A stretch of DNA of 37,869 nucleotides from Gordonia malaquae NBRC 108250 (GTDB lineage: Bacteria > Actinomycetota > Actinomycetes > Mycobacteriales > Mycobacteriaceae). This document shows, one piece after another, positions 9,416-20,240 of the stretch. Position 1 is the first letter of the stretch. Every line of letters starts with the position of its first letter. The notes beneath the pieces were generated by a model. The model worked only from the letters and a program-made list of their open reading frames with translations. It was not told where the DNA came from and did not search any database. The position numbers and the translations under genes were made by a program. The stretch lies in contig NZ_BAOP01000006.1 of assembly GCF_000344135.1 (NCBI RefSeq), positions 1 to 37,869 of the forward strand. Reading direction: 5' to 3'.

Positions 9416-10312
9416 ATGACTACGACTTCCCACACGGACGCACCGGTGCGGTCACGTCCGCTGTCGGCGCTGCTGAACCGCATGCCTCGACTGCGTCTGG
9501 CCGGGCTCCTGATCCTGCCGACCGGGTGGCTCGCGCTGATCTACGTGCTCGCACTGATCCTGCTGCTGGTGACATCGCTGTGGACGGTCGACACGTTCAC
9601 CGGCGCGATCTCGCAGGAGTGGACGTTCGACAACATCAAAGCGGTCCTCACCGAGTCGATCTATCAGAAGGTCGCGCTGCGCACGGTGTTCGTCGCCCTC
9701 GCAGTGACCGTCATCGATGTGATCCTCGCTCTTCCGATCGCGTTCTTCATCGCGAAGGTCGCGCCGCAGCGCTGGCAGAAGCTGCTGGTCGCCGCCGTTC
9801 TGATGCCGCTCTGGGCCAGTTACCTCGTGAAGGTCTACGCCTGGCGGAACATCCTCGCCGACGGCGGGCTGTTCTCGTGGCTCGCGAAGCCGCTCGGGAT
9901 CGACAGTCCCGGCTACAGCCTGACGGCCGTGGTCATCACGCTGTCGTACGTGTGGCTCCCGTACATGATCCTGCCGATCCACGCAGGCTTCGAACGGATT
10001 CCCAGCTCCCTCCTGGAGGCGTCGGGCGACCTCGGCGCCAAGCCGGGATCGACAATCCGCTGGGTGATCCTGCCGCTGCTCAAACCGGCGATAATCGCGG
10101 GCACCATCTTCACCTTCTCCCTGTCGCTCGGCGACTACATCACCGTCCAGATCGTCGGCGGCACCACGCAGATGCTGGGCAATGTCGTCTACGCCAACGT
10201 CGGCGGCGCCAACAACCTCCCACTCGCGGCCGCGGTGTCGCTGGTGCCGATCGTCATCGTCTTCGCCTATCTACTGCTGGTCCGACGCACCGGCGCACTG
10301 AAGAACGTCTAG
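9416..10312 (+). CDS. potB: Polyamine-type ABC transporter permease (PotB-like)
   Basis: A 298-residue inner-membrane permease with about six transmembrane helices, starting near residue 30 (LLILPTGWLALIYVLALILLLVTSLW). The cytoplasmic EAA loop that docks onto the ATPase is visible as EASGDLGAKPGSTIRWVILPLLKPAIIAG. GAGGA lies upstream of ATG 9416. PotB proteins pair with PotC to form the heterodimeric channel, and potC follows after only 15 nt. Confidence 0.9.
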   Translation: MTTTSHTDAPVRSRPLSALLNRMPRLRLAGLLILPTGWLALIYVLALILLLVTSLWTVDTFTGAISQEWTFDNIKAVLTESIYQKVALRTVFVALAVTVIDVILALPIAFFIAKVAPQRWQKLLVAAVLMPLWASYLVKVYAWRNILADGGLFSWLAKPLGIDSPGYSLTAVVITLSYVWLPYMILPIHAGFERIPSSLLEASGDLGAKPGSTIRWVILPLLKPAIIAGTIFTFSLSLGDYITVQIVGGTTQMLGNVVYANVGGANNLPLAAAVSLVPIVIVFAYLLLVRRTGALKNV

Positions 10313-10327
10313 CAGGAGCTGATCGAT

Positions 10328-11128
10328 ATGAGACTGTCCACGTCTGCCCGCTGGGTGCTCAGTGTCCTCACCTCTCTCGTCCTCGCGTTCATCTACGTTC
10401 CGCTGGGGCTCGTTCTGATCAACTCGTTCAACGCCGACAAGGCGTTCGGTTGGCCGCCCACCGGTTTCACTCTCGAATGGTGGAAGCGCGCCGCGCAGAA
10501 TCAGGCTGTGCTCGACGCCGTGTGGGTGTCGGTGAAGGTCGCGTTGGCCTCGACGGCGATCGCGCTCGTTCTCGGCACTCTGCTCGCCATGGCACTGCAG
10601 CGGTACTCGTTCTTCGGCAAGAGCTCGGTGAACCTGCTGGCGATCCTGCCGATCGCGCTCCCAGGCATCGTCACCGGCATCGCGTTGAACAACCTGTTCA
10701 CGACAGTCCTAGGCGTGCCTCTGTCGATGTGGACGGTGATCATCGCGCATGCGACATTCTGCATGGTCACCGTGTTGAACAACGCGCAGGCGCGACTTCA
10801 GCAGATGAGTTCGCGGTTGGAGGAGGCCTCGGCCGACCTCGGTGCGGGTGTCTTCCAGACGTTCTGGAACGTGACCCTGCCGCAGTTGCGCTCCGCGCTT
10901 CTGGCAGGCGGCCTGCTGTCATTCGCGCTGAGCTTCGACGAGATCATCGTCACCACGTTCACGCTCGGTTCCGGCGAACAGACGCTGCCCGTGTGGATCC
11001 TGCAGAACTTGTTCCGGCCGATCCAGGCGCCGATCGTCAACGTGGTCGCAGTCGTCCTGATCGTCGTCTCGGTGATCCCGATCTGGTTGGCCCAGCGGCT
11101 CTCCGGTCAGCAGGCGACCGCTCGCTGA
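10328..11128 (+). CDS. potC: Polyamine-type ABC transporter permease (PotC-like)
   Basis: A 266-residue inner-membrane permease, partner of the upstream PotB. It begins with a hydrophobic helix (VLTSLVLAFIYVPLGLVLINSFNA) followed by the WPPTGFTLEWWKRA pattern typical of PotC. The EAA loop reads EASADLGAGVFQTFWNVTLPQLRSALLAG, followed by SFALSFDEIIVTTFTLGSGEQTLPVWI. CAGGAG precedes ATG 10328. It is the last gene of the operon, and a strong hairpin follows at 11144-11183. Confidence 0.92.
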   Translation: MRLSTSARWVLSVLTSLVLAFIYVPLGLVLINSFNADKAFGWPPTGFTLEWWKRAAQNQAVLDAVWVSVKVALASTAIALVLGTLLAMALQRYSFFGKSSVNLLAILPIALPGIVTGIALNNLFTTVLGVPLSMWTVIIAHATFCMVTVLNNAQARLQQMSSRLEEASADLGAGVFQTFWNVTLPQLRSALLAGGLLSFALSFDEIIVTTFTLGSGEQTLPVWILQNLFRPIQAPIVNVVAVVLIVVSVIPIWLAQRLSGQQATAR

Positions 11129-11143
11129 TTACGCCCCAAGAAT

Positions 11144-11183
11144 TCACTCGCGCCCGGTGACCACCGCTCCCGGGCGCGAGTGA
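11144..11183. terminator. Bidirectional terminator hairpin
   Basis: TCACTCGCGCCCGG (11144-11157) pairs perfectly with 11170-11183 (14 bp, 12-nt loop). It lies 15 nt past the potC stop and 19 nt past the end of the convergent Cache-domain gene, so it can serve both. Confidence 0.8.
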
Positions 11184-11202
11184 TCCATGTCTGCGGAAAG
11201 AC

Positions 11203-11880
11203 TCAGACGACGACCGCCAGTCCGTGATTCAGCGGCCACGTCGTGCGGTCGGTGGCGACGAAGTCGCCCGGAAGCTCGGCCGGCGACGCGGTGACGATCG
11301 CGCGTCCTTCGGCATTGATCAGCGCGGCGTCGGGACCCAGGGCGGCGAGTTCGCGATAGAGGATCTTCTCCAGGTCGGCGACTGTCACGTCGATGCCCGC
11401 GACGGACGTGGTCGTCGGAGCTCCGGGCCAGGTCACTGGGCACGTGTAGGTGAGCGCGAACTCGTCGGTGCACAGCATGTCGATGTACGGTCCGGTCACC
11501 GTGAGCCGTCCGGTGGTGACCGGTCCCTGGTACCAGTCGGCGTCCAGGTAGCGGTTGGCCGCGGTCATCGAGAGATTGGCCAGGGCGTCGACACGATCTA
11601 CGGACTCGCCCTGCCACCACGCCATGAAGCTGCCACCTGACGGAAGCAACCCCGACGCGGCCACGAAGCCGCCTCCCGCGATGTTCGCGTCCGGATCGGC
11701 GAGCATCACTTCCACATCGGGTTTGACGATGCGGTCGACGGCGGTGGCCGACAGCGCGCCACGATGTGCGGCGAACTTTCGGCCCAACTGCACAGACCAT
11801 TCCTGGACGCGTTCGGCGAACGAGTCCATGGTCGCGGCGATGGCCACGACTTCTTTCGGTCGGTCCGCCGATCGGCTCAT
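11203..11880 (-). CDS. Soluble Cache (PDC-like) sensor-domain protein
   Basis: A 225-residue protein matching single Cache/PDC ligand-binding domains. It opens with a helix (IAATMDSFAERVQEWSVQLGRKF), then shows the typical ADPDANIAGGGFVAASGLLPSGGSFMAWW, ANRYLDADWYQGPVTTGRLTVTGPYIDMLCTDEFALTYTCPV and VAGIDVTVADLEKIL segments. Cache domains normally sit outside the membrane on kinases or chemoreceptors. This one has no signal peptide or membrane helix, so it appears cytoplasmic. ATG 11880 is chosen over an in-frame ATG at 11898 because GGGAGAGG precedes it. It follows the GntR gene almost directly and converges on the pot operon. A small-molecule sensor or partner of the regulator is plausible, but this is inference. 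Confidence 0.8.
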   Translation of the reverse strand: MSRSADRPKEVVAIAATMDSFAERVQEWSVQLGRKFAAHRGALSATAVDRIVKPDVEVMLADPDANIAGGGFVAASGLLPSGGSFMAWWQGESVDRVDALANLSMTAANRYLDADWYQGPVTTGRLTVTGPYIDMLCTDEFALTYTCPVTWPGAPTTTSVAGIDVTVADLEKILYRELAALGPDAALINAEGRAIVTASPAELPGDFVATDRTTWPLNHGLAVVV

Positions 11881-11894
11881 TCCGACCTCTCCCT

Positions 11895-12635
11895 TCACAT
11901 CAGTTCAGCGCGCCTCGTGAGGAGCCACGTGGTGTTCGCGGCGATGAGCCCGCGCATCGTCGACGCTGCGGCGGACTCGTCACGTGCCTCAAGGCGATCG
12001 GTCAGATCGTTTCGCAACCCGGCCACCTCGTACCGGTAGTCGGAGTCCTCATTGGGCAGAAGCGTGAGGACTCCGTACTCCGACTGCACGGACATCAGAG
12101 CACGCGAGAGGCGTGCGATGCGCGCGATCGTCGCGACTTCGATGATGAACTCCGTCTCGACCTGCCGCCAGGCGACCGACAAGTCGGAAACATCGGGATC
12201 GATGACCGTGATCGCCCGCAACGCCACCACGTCGGCGGTGCCCGCGCGGCGAGCTGCGGCTCGTGCGCATCCAACGGCGAGCGCCTCGAAATGCGCGGCC
12301 ATCTCCGAGATCTCGAGCCGCGTGAGTTCACGGAGTCGGTCCTCTGCACGGGCAGTCGACGGCGCAAGCGCCGGGGAGATGAAACTCCCGCCGGTGCGTC
12401 CGCGGGTGGTCACGACGACCTTCTCTGACCGGAGCCGTGACAGGGCTTCGCGGATCGTCAGCGCAGAGACTCCGAGCGCTGCAGCGAACTCGGCCTCATT
12501 GGGCAGACGCTGCCCCGGCTGCAGGAGCCCGGACTCGGCCGCATCGAGGATTCGGTCGGTGATCTGGTCGACCAGAGACCCGGAACGAAGGGGTCGGAAC
12601 ACTGCGGACGCACTGCGGATCGGCGCGGTGCTCAT
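11895..12635 (-). CDS. FCD-type GntR (FadR subfamily) transcriptional regulator
   Basis: A 246-residue DNA-binding regulator. Residues 17-75 form the GntR winged helix (VDQITDRILDAAESGLLQPGQRLPNEAEFAAALGVSALTIREALSRLRSE, then a TRGRTGGSF wing). Residues 100-235 are an all-helical FCD effector domain. FadR-type FCD domains bind carboxylic acids, often through a metal. GAGGAG precedes ATG 12635. The stop codon lies 12 nt before the Cache gene start, so the two are co-transcribed. The likely target is the neighbouring pot operon, the Cache operon, or both, as inferred from position. Confidence 0.9.
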   Translation of the reverse strand: MSTAPIRSASAVFRPLRSGSLVDQITDRILDAAESGLLQPGQRLPNEAEFAAALGVSALTIREALSRLRSEKVVVTTRGRTGGSFISPALAPSTARAEDRLRELTRLEISEMAAHFEALAVGCARAAARRAGTADVVALRAITVIDPDVSDLSVAWRQVETEFIIEVATIARIARLSRALMSVQSEYGVLTLLPNEDSDYRYEVAGLRNDLTDRLEARDESAAASTMRGLIAANTTWLLTRRAELM

Positions 12636-12699
12636 CCGGGTCTCCTCGAGTCGGGGTGTGTCCCGAGTGTACCGATGGCCGGATCAGACGGTTGCGCGA

Positions 12700-13872
12700 T
12701 CAGATCGCGTACTCGAAGACTGTGAGCATGTAGGCGCCGAACCAGGCGGACGCGAGAGTCGCGACGATCGCGGACGAGACGAAGGCGGTCCACGATGCAC
12801 CGGCCAGTCGGACAGCCACCGGCAAGAGGATCACGAATGCGGGGAGCAACAGCCGAGCGCGCGACTGCATCAACCCGCTCGACAGTAGGACCGACGACAT
12901 CACGAGCACGGCGTAGACGAGCACCGGCCACGGGAGGCGGTCGACGAACGACCACGCCAGGAGTATCAACGACGCGATGATCAGCAGGCAGGTCGCGATA
13001 GAGACGAAGTCGGCCGCGCCGGTCAGGTTGTCGTAGAGGAAGTTCCCGGTGGCACGACCGCCGTCGAAGCGGGTGTCCCAGCCGGAAGTCTGAATGGTGA
13101 ACCAGCCGGTGGGGGAGCCCGTCTTGGCCCACACCACGCACAGGTAGCCGATGTACCCCAGCGGTGCGAGAACGCCTGCGATCCAGGCGCGGGTGCCGTC
13201 GCGGCGAGCGAGCACGGCTGCGAGCATCACCACGAACACGACGGCGATGCCCGTCGGACGAACGAGTCCGACGGCGAGGGCGCTGAATCCGGCGAGCAGC
13301 CACCTCTCCTCGAGGACTCCGACGAGCGCCCACGCGGTGAGGGCGCAGAACAGCGCCTCGGTGTACGTCATCGACAGGACGATCCCCATCGGGGCGGCCG
13401 CGAACAGGATCACCAGCATCAACCCGGCGCGACGGGCCACGGCTTCGGACGCCTGCGGTCGCATGCGGCGAGCGCACACGGTGCCGAGGCGGTTGATGCC
13501 CACCGCAGCTACAACGCCGATCACCACGTTGACGATCAGGCCGGCCGCGAACGGTGACACGAAAGGGACCTGCGAGATCAGCCCGACCAGGCCCGGATAA
13601 CCGGGAAAGAAGGCGTAAGCAGTTGTCGCCGTGTGTATTCCGTTGGCGTCCGTACCGGTCGCGGGGACGCCGTCGTACCCGAACTCCGCGATGTCGAGCA
13701 TCCACGTGCCGTCCCACTTGGTCAGCAGACCCCGCAGGCCCATCTCTCGGATGTCGCCGAACCAGGCCAACACCAATACGCCGAACACCCGGATCGCCAG
13801 GTAGACGGTGACGGCTGTCCATGCCGGAGTCCAGCGGAACGTCGAGAGTCGAGAGCGGAGGGCGGAAGTCAT
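12700..13872 (-). CDS. PIG-V-like polyprenyl-phosphate mannosyltransferase, integral membrane
   Basis: A 390-residue membrane protein with about nine or ten hydrophobic helices. The first loop carries KWDGTWMLDIAEFGYDG (about residues 51-67), the diagnostic Asp-containing motif of PIG-V/GPI-mannosyltransferase-II-like proteins, followed by AYAFFPGYPGLV. MTYTEALFCALTAWAL and LVRPTGIAVVF also match that family. In mycolic-acid bacteria such enzymes use polyprenyl-phosphate mannose on the outer face of the membrane to build lipoglycans or glycosylate proteins. The acceptor cannot be named here. The gene is divergent from ask. Confidence 0.8.
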   Translation of the reverse strand: MTSALRSRLSTFRWTPAWTAVTVYLAIRVFGVLVLAWFGDIREMGLRGLLTKWDGTWMLDIAEFGYDGVPATGTDANGIHTATTAYAFFPGYPGLVGLISQVPFVSPFAAGLIVNVVIGVVAAVGINRLGTVCARRMRPQASEAVARRAGLMLVILFAAAPMGIVLSMTYTEALFCALTAWALVGVLEERWLLAGFSALAVGLVRPTGIAVVFVVMLAAVLARRDGTRAWIAGVLAPLGYIGYLCVVWAKTGSPTGWFTIQTSGWDTRFDGGRATGNFLYDNLTGAADFVSIATCLLIIASLILLAWSFVDRLPWPVLVYAVLVMSSVLLSSGLMQSRARLLLPAFVILLPVAVRLAGASWTAFVSSAIVATLASAWFGAYMLTVFEYAI

Positions 13873-14017
13873 CGCGGTTGATCCTACGGACAGGTAGCGG
13901 ACGTCACACAGGCGTGCGTAGCCTGCGCGGGGGTCACACCAGGCCGGTAGGGTGGACCACTGACCGATTGAACAGATCCGAGTTCAGCTCGAGAGAAAAC
14001 CTGAGGAAGGTGCACAC

Positions 14018-16310
<2,293 letters not shown>

Positions 16311-16322
16311 TCTAAGACTCGT

Positions 16323-16358
16323 CGATGCCCGCGTCACCGCATGGTGACGCGGGCATCG
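16323..16358 (+). terminator. Terminator of the ask-asd operon
   Basis: CGATGCCCGCGTCACC (16323-16338) pairs perfectly with 16343-16358, giving a 16-bp stem with a 4-nt GCAT loop 12 nt after the asd stop, followed by CTGTTCTC. Confidence 0.92.
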
Positions 16359-16447
16359 CTGTTCTCAGAACGTGGTGGGGTCCTCATATCGCATGGCCGG
16401 TACTCCCCGTTACATGTTTCGACCAGTTGTGCACTAGACTGCTCCTC

Positions 16448-17749
16448 ATGAGAAATTCTCGGGGAAACGTCTCATTGAAGACGGGCCGCTTCGGCGGCCG
16501 ATGGGTCCGTTCATTCACCGCTGTTGCAGCGACTGTCGTGGCGGCCTCCGGCCTCGTGTCGGTCGCACCTCAAACAGCCGACGCGGCACGGAACTTCTAT
16601 GTTCCGCCGTCCACGTTCGACACGACGCCGGGGTCGGTGATCAGGACGCAGCCGAGCTCGCTGCTCCTGCAGATCCCGGGAGTCAAGAACCAGTGGCCGG
16701 GCACGGCGACACGGATCATGTACACGTCGACCCTGCAGAACGGTGAGCCGACCGCTGTCACCGGCACCGTCGTCGAGCCGACCGCTCGTTGGCAGGGCAA
16801 GGGCGTTCGCCCGACCGTCGTCATCGGACCCGGCACCGTCGGCCAGGGCGACCAGTGCGCGGGATCGAAGCTGATGAGCTTCCCTCTCGCGATCGACCCG
16901 ACCAAGCCGAGCATCGCCGTCAACTACACCGCGCTCGAGATGAACTTGATGCTGCTCAACGGTGTCCGTGTGGTCATCACCGACTATGTCGGCCTCGGCA
17001 CCCCGGGCATCCACACCTACGTGAACCGCCTCGAGTCCGGTCGCGCCATGCTCGACGCCGCTCGCGCAGGCCTCAAGGTCGCGAACGCTCCGAAGGACGC
17101 GCCGGTCGGCTTCACCGGCTACTCGCAGGGCGGCGGCGCGGCTGCGTCTGCGGCAGAGCTCGCGTCGACGTACGGATCGGGTCTCAACGTCAAGGGCACC
17201 TACGCCGGCGCTCCGCCTGCCGACCTGTCCAAGGTGATCACCAAGATCGACGGCACTTTCATCGCTGGAGCCATCGGCTACGCGATCAACGGTCTCGAGG
17301 CCCGCTATCCGGCCCTCGCACCCGTCTTGAAGAAGGAGACGAACGCCCAGGGCAAGCGAGTCCTGCACGATGTCGCGACGCAGTGCATCGGCGACACAGG
17401 CCTCTCCTTCGGATTCCAGCGGACCACCGGCTGGACCCGCCGCGGCGAGTCGCTGGCGTCGGTCATCAACCGCTACCCCGAGGTCAAGGCGATGCTCGAC
17501 GACCAGCGCATCGGCCGCCTCAAGCCGAATGCGCCGGTCCTGATCTCGACCGGCATCAACGACGACGTGATCCCGACCGGTCAGGTGGTGCAGCTGTACC
17601 GCGACTGGAAGGCACAGGGCGCCGACGTGCACCTCGAGCGTGACTACACCCCGCCGATCTTCCCGGGACTCGTCGTCAACCACGCACTGCCGATGGTGTT
17701 CAAGCTCCTTCCCGCGACGAGCTTCCTCCTGTCGTCGTTCAACGACTGA
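16448..17749 (+). CDS. Secreted LIP-family lipase (alpha/beta hydrolase)
   Basis: A 433-residue secreted esterase/lipase of the secretory lipase (LIP) family, common in mycolic-acid actinomycetes. The N-terminus has a long signal peptide (basic stretch, then VRSFTAVAATVVAASGLVSVA, cleavage near TADAA at about residue 47). The nucleophile elbow GFTGYSQGGG places the catalytic serine near residue 226. The acid is likely in STGINDDVIPTGQV, and the histidine in VVNHALP near the C-terminus. ATG 16448 is chosen because the signal peptide begins there; the frame is open further upstream only by chance. Likely substrates are acylglycerols or other lipid esters outside the cell. Confidence 0.88.
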   Translation: MRNSRGNVSLKTGRFGGRWVRSFTAVAATVVAASGLVSVAPQTADAARNFYVPPSTFDTTPGSVIRTQPSSLLLQIPGVKNQWPGTATRIMYTSTLQNGEPTAVTGTVVEPTARWQGKGVRPTVVIGPGTVGQGDQCAGSKLMSFPLAIDPTKPSIAVNYTALEMNLMLLNGVRVVITDYVGLGTPGIHTYVNRLESGRAMLDAARAGLKVANAPKDAPVGFTGYSQGGGAAASAAELASTYGSGLNVKGTYAGAPPADLSKVITKIDGTFIAGAIGYAINGLEARYPALAPVLKKETNAQGKRVLHDVATQCIGDTGLSFGFQRTTGWTRRGESLASVINRYPEVKAMLDDQRIGRLKPNAPVLISTGINDDVIPTGQVVQLYRDWKAQGADVHLERDYTPPIFPGLVVNHALPMVFKLLPATSFLLSSFND

Positions 17750-17762
17750 CGGTTCGCCTCCG

Positions 17763-17914
17763 CTCCTTGAGTAGACCGCGCCCTGCTCCTTGAGCCCGCG
17801 CCCCGCTGCTCCTTGAGCGAGCCTTGTCTCCCCTGTTCCTTGAGCGAGCTTGCGAGTCGAAAGGTCTTGCGTGACAGTCCTTTCGACTCGCTGCGCTCGC
17901 TCAAGGAGCAGGGG
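17763..17914. repeat. REP-like palindromic repeat, copy 2
   Basis: CTCCTTGAG occurs at 17763, 17786 and 17809 (23-nt period), with TTCCTTGAG at 17836. The last of these begins a large imperfect hairpin. Positions 17830-17864 pair with 17879-17914, sharing CTTGAGCGAGC, GCGAGTCGAAAGG and their complements around a 14-nt loop. It lies directly after the lipase stop, and related copies occur near 3.2 kb and 37.5 kb. It may double as a terminator. Confidence 0.8.
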
Positions 17915-17989
17915 AAAGGCGGCTTGAGGGGCAGGGGAAACGCGGCTTGAGGGGCAGGGGGATGGCGGCTCGAGGGGCAGGGGAAAGGC
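17911..17989. repeat. 23-bp tandem repeat, about 3.5 copies
   Basis: Units start at 17911, 17934 and 17957, with a partial fourth at 17980. Each reads GGGGAAAGGCGG followed by CTTGAGGGGCA, with a few substitutions. The unit is a degenerate extension of the right arm of the adjacent REP-like hairpin and has the same 23-nt period as the CTCCTTGAG series on its left. Confidence 0.8.
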
Positions 17990-18005
17990 ATAGTGACGAC
18001 TGTGC

Positions 18006-18034
18006 CGACTTCTCCTCACGTTGAGGAGAAGTCG
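18006..18034. promoter_or_regulatory. 13-bp perfect hairpin upstream of the secreted propeller-like gene
   Basis: CGACTTCTCCTCA (18006-18018) pairs with 18022-18034 around a 3-nt loop, 35 nt before the next start codon. It is either a terminator for the lipase/repeat region (no T-run is seen) or an operator or 5' UTR structure of the downstream gene. The region 17750-18069 holds only these repeats and no gene. Confidence 0.6.
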
Positions 18035-18069
18035 TGACTCGGGCACTCAGGACATGATCAACTGATCGA

Positions 18070-19482
18070 ATGAAGGGTTTCACGCGTATCGCGGCGCTCG
18101 TCTCAGCAGCCGCTCTGTGTCTCGGAGCAGTCGGCGCCACCGCAACGGCCGCGCCTGACGGAGGGCGTCCGCCCGGGGTCGCCACCGACTGGACGTCGTT
18201 GATGCACGGAGATGCGGCGTCGACCGACAGCACAGCACTCCGCGGTCCGGGACGCAACGGACGACTGTTGGCGTCGAGCACCCCTGGCGGTGTGTGTGCG
18301 GCGACCTTCGTCGGCACCGACGGGTACCCGGTCTCCCTCTGTACTGCGTACATCGCAGGCAGCCCACCGCAGGTGGCGACACCAGTCGTCACACTCTTCG
18401 ACCCGAAGACCGCGGCGGTGCTCGCAAAGCTGCCGCTCACGAAGGGCGGACTGCTCGGCGGTGTCTACGGTTACCTCGACGAGAAGAACCGAGTGGTTGT
18501 GGCGGACGGCAGCGGAGCCGTTCTGCACGTCGGACATCATCGGACCTCGCGCGGTTGGAAGCTCACCGTCGACAAGCGCGTCGACATCAAACGGCACCTG
18601 CGCGGCGACGGCGTGACCGGACTCGCCCCCGACTTCCAGGGCCGAACGTGGTTCGCCACCACCCACGGTGTGGTCGGCACCATCGCGCCGGACGGACGGG
18701 TCGGATCCACCCACCTGCCGAAGGGCGAGGATCTGGGCAACGGTCTGAGCATCCGTCGGACCGGAGCGTCGATCCTCACCACCCACGCGCTCTACGAGAT
18801 GCGAGCCGGCGCCGACGGCGTCCCGACGACAGTGTGGCGTCGCGCCTACGACCGCGGGCAAGCACGCAGGCCGGGGCAGTTGACCTGGGGTTCGGGCACC
18901 ACGCCCACCTACTTCGGTCCGAACGGAGACGGCTGGGTCGCCATCGTCGACAACGCCGCGATCCCGAAGCTCTGGATTCTGGACAGCGACACCGGCGCAC
19001 CCGTCTGCTCGCTCCGCGCGTTCACGTCCAGCCCGCAGGGGACCGAGAACTCGCCGATGGCGTGGGGCAACAGCGTCGTCGTCCCGAGCACGTACGGATT
19101 CGCCTATCCGCCGATGGCGGTCACGGGACCCAGTCGGCCGGGGGCCGCGCCGTTCCGCGGCGGCATGACCCGGATCGACGTCGTCGACGGAACCTGCAAG
19201 CGAGTGTGGGAGACCCGCACCGACCGCATGGCGACGTTGCCCCGACTGTCGCGCGCCGACGGACTCATCCACGGTCTGGCATACCGTCCGTATCGCGGTG
19301 GTCCGCAGCAGCTCGGTCCAGTCGACTACGTCGGCATCAGCTTCGCGACCGGCAAGCGGATCGTCACGCGCAAGGTGGGCGACGCTCCGCTCGACGAACC
19401 GATGCAGCTGACCGGCATGATCGGCCCGGGTGGAGTGCTCTGGCAGGGCACCGTCACACGGATGCTGAAGATCGGCGGCTAG
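18070..19482 (+). CDS. Secreted protein, probable beta-propeller fold, unknown function
   Basis: A 470-residue exported protein. Residues 1-27 are a signal peptide (MKGFTRIAALVSAAALCLGAVGATATAA). The mature part has repeating strand-turn patterns such as VVTLFDPKTAAVLAKLPL, NRVVVADGSGAVLHVG, RTWFATTHGVVGTIAPDGRV, WVAIVDNAAIPKLWILDSDTG and YVGISFATGKRIVTRKVG. These look like blades of a PQQ/WD-type beta-propeller. No catalytic motif stands out. Paired cysteines at GGVCAATF and VSLCTAY may form a disulfide. There is no lipobox, so it is probably released or held by the envelope. The ATG at 18070 lacks a clear Shine-Dalgarno sequence. The fold is an inference. Confidence 0.72.
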   Translation: MKGFTRIAALVSAAALCLGAVGATATAAPDGGRPPGVATDWTSLMHGDAASTDSTALRGPGRNGRLLASSTPGGVCAATFVGTDGYPVSLCTAYIAGSPPQVATPVVTLFDPKTAAVLAKLPLTKGGLLGGVYGYLDEKNRVVVADGSGAVLHVGHHRTSRGWKLTVDKRVDIKRHLRGDGVTGLAPDFQGRTWFATTHGVVGTIAPDGRVGSTHLPKGEDLGNGLSIRRTGASILTTHALYEMRAGADGVPTTVWRRAYDRGQARRPGQLTWGSGTTPTYFGPNGDGWVAIVDNAAIPKLWILDSDTGAPVCSLRAFTSSPQGTENSPMAWGNSVVVPSTYGFAYPPMAVTGPSRPGAAPFRGGMTRIDVVDGTCKRVWETRTDRMATLPRLSRADGLIHGLAYRPYRGGPQQLGPVDYVGISFATGKRIVTRKVGDAPLDEPMQLTGMIGPGGVLWQGTVTRMLKIGG

Positions 19483-19503
19483 CGACTGTGGAACGATCGA
19501 CCC

Positions 19504-20181
19504 ATGACAGTGCCCAACGGCGACGCCGAGCATCCCTCGAAGGAGCCTGACCCGGATCGCATTCCGACGCAGGCCGAACTCGACGCCGAAGACATGGCGG
19601 AGATCGCTCGCAAGTCGAAGGACAGTGAGCACCGTGATCGGTACCCGGCACGGCCTGTCGACCCCGGCGTCCCGCCGCTCGCTCTCACGCGTGACGCGCG
19701 GGTCGCCTGGCTGATCGCCGGCGCCGCGTGTCTGGTGTGGGTGATCTACGGGTTCGCGCACGTCTCGGACATCACGGATCTGCTCGCCGACCGACTGCGT
19801 CCGGGCCTGGAGAAGGTGCCCGACGTCGATCCCGCGGAGAAGGCGAAGTCGATGGCGGCGTTCTGGCCGCCCGCCTTCCTCATCGGTATCCCGGTGCTGA
19901 TGGCGCTCACGTGGCCCATGCTCGTGGCGATCGCCACAAAGCACAGCCGGAACCTGCGGAACGTGTACATGTCGACGCTCGTCGTCCTGCTGTTGTTCGT
20001 GCCCGTGTGTGCTGACCTGCTCTTCAACTACCCGGGCTCGCCGCGGTGGGTCTGGGCGATGGCGTGGGTGCAGTTCGGCTTCTTGATCCTGTCGATTCTG
20101 ATGACGCTCCGTAGCAGCGTCGGACAATGGCTTCCACCGTCGATGCGCGTGCGGCCCATGCGCGCCGCACGCGGCGGGTAG
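19504..20181 (+). CDS. Four-helix membrane protein, unknown
   Basis: A 225-residue protein with a charged cytoplasmic N-terminus (about 65 residues, rich in Asp/Glu/Lys/Pro) and four predicted helices near residues 67-87, 120-140, 154-175 and 184-203. The loop after helix 1 is hydrophilic (HVSDITDLLADRLRPGLEKVPDVDPAEKAK). The C-terminus is basic. I recognise no family motif. It starts 21 nt after the stop of the upstream secreted protein, so the two may share a transcript. No strong ribosome-binding site is seen. Confidence 0.75.
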   Translation: MTVPNGDAEHPSKEPDPDRIPTQAELDAEDMAEIARKSKDSEHRDRYPARPVDPGVPPLALTRDARVAWLIAGAACLVWVIYGFAHVSDITDLLADRLRPGLEKVPDVDPAEKAKSMAAFWPPAFLIGIPVLMALTWPMLVAIATKHSRNLRNVYMSTLVVLLLFVPVCADLLFNYPGSPRWVWAMAWVQFGFLILSILMTLRSSVGQWLPPSMRVRPMRAARGG

Positions 20182-20240
20182 GTTGGAATTCGGTCCCGCG
20201 CACATCGGCGTGCGACGACACCGAAAGCTAGGAGAGACAG

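Noticed and set aside
18103..20205. A 700-residue minus-strand frame across three genes
   Set aside because: It spans a secreted protein with a valid signal peptide and a membrane protein on the plus strand, and its own translation is Arg/Gly/His-rich with no domain.
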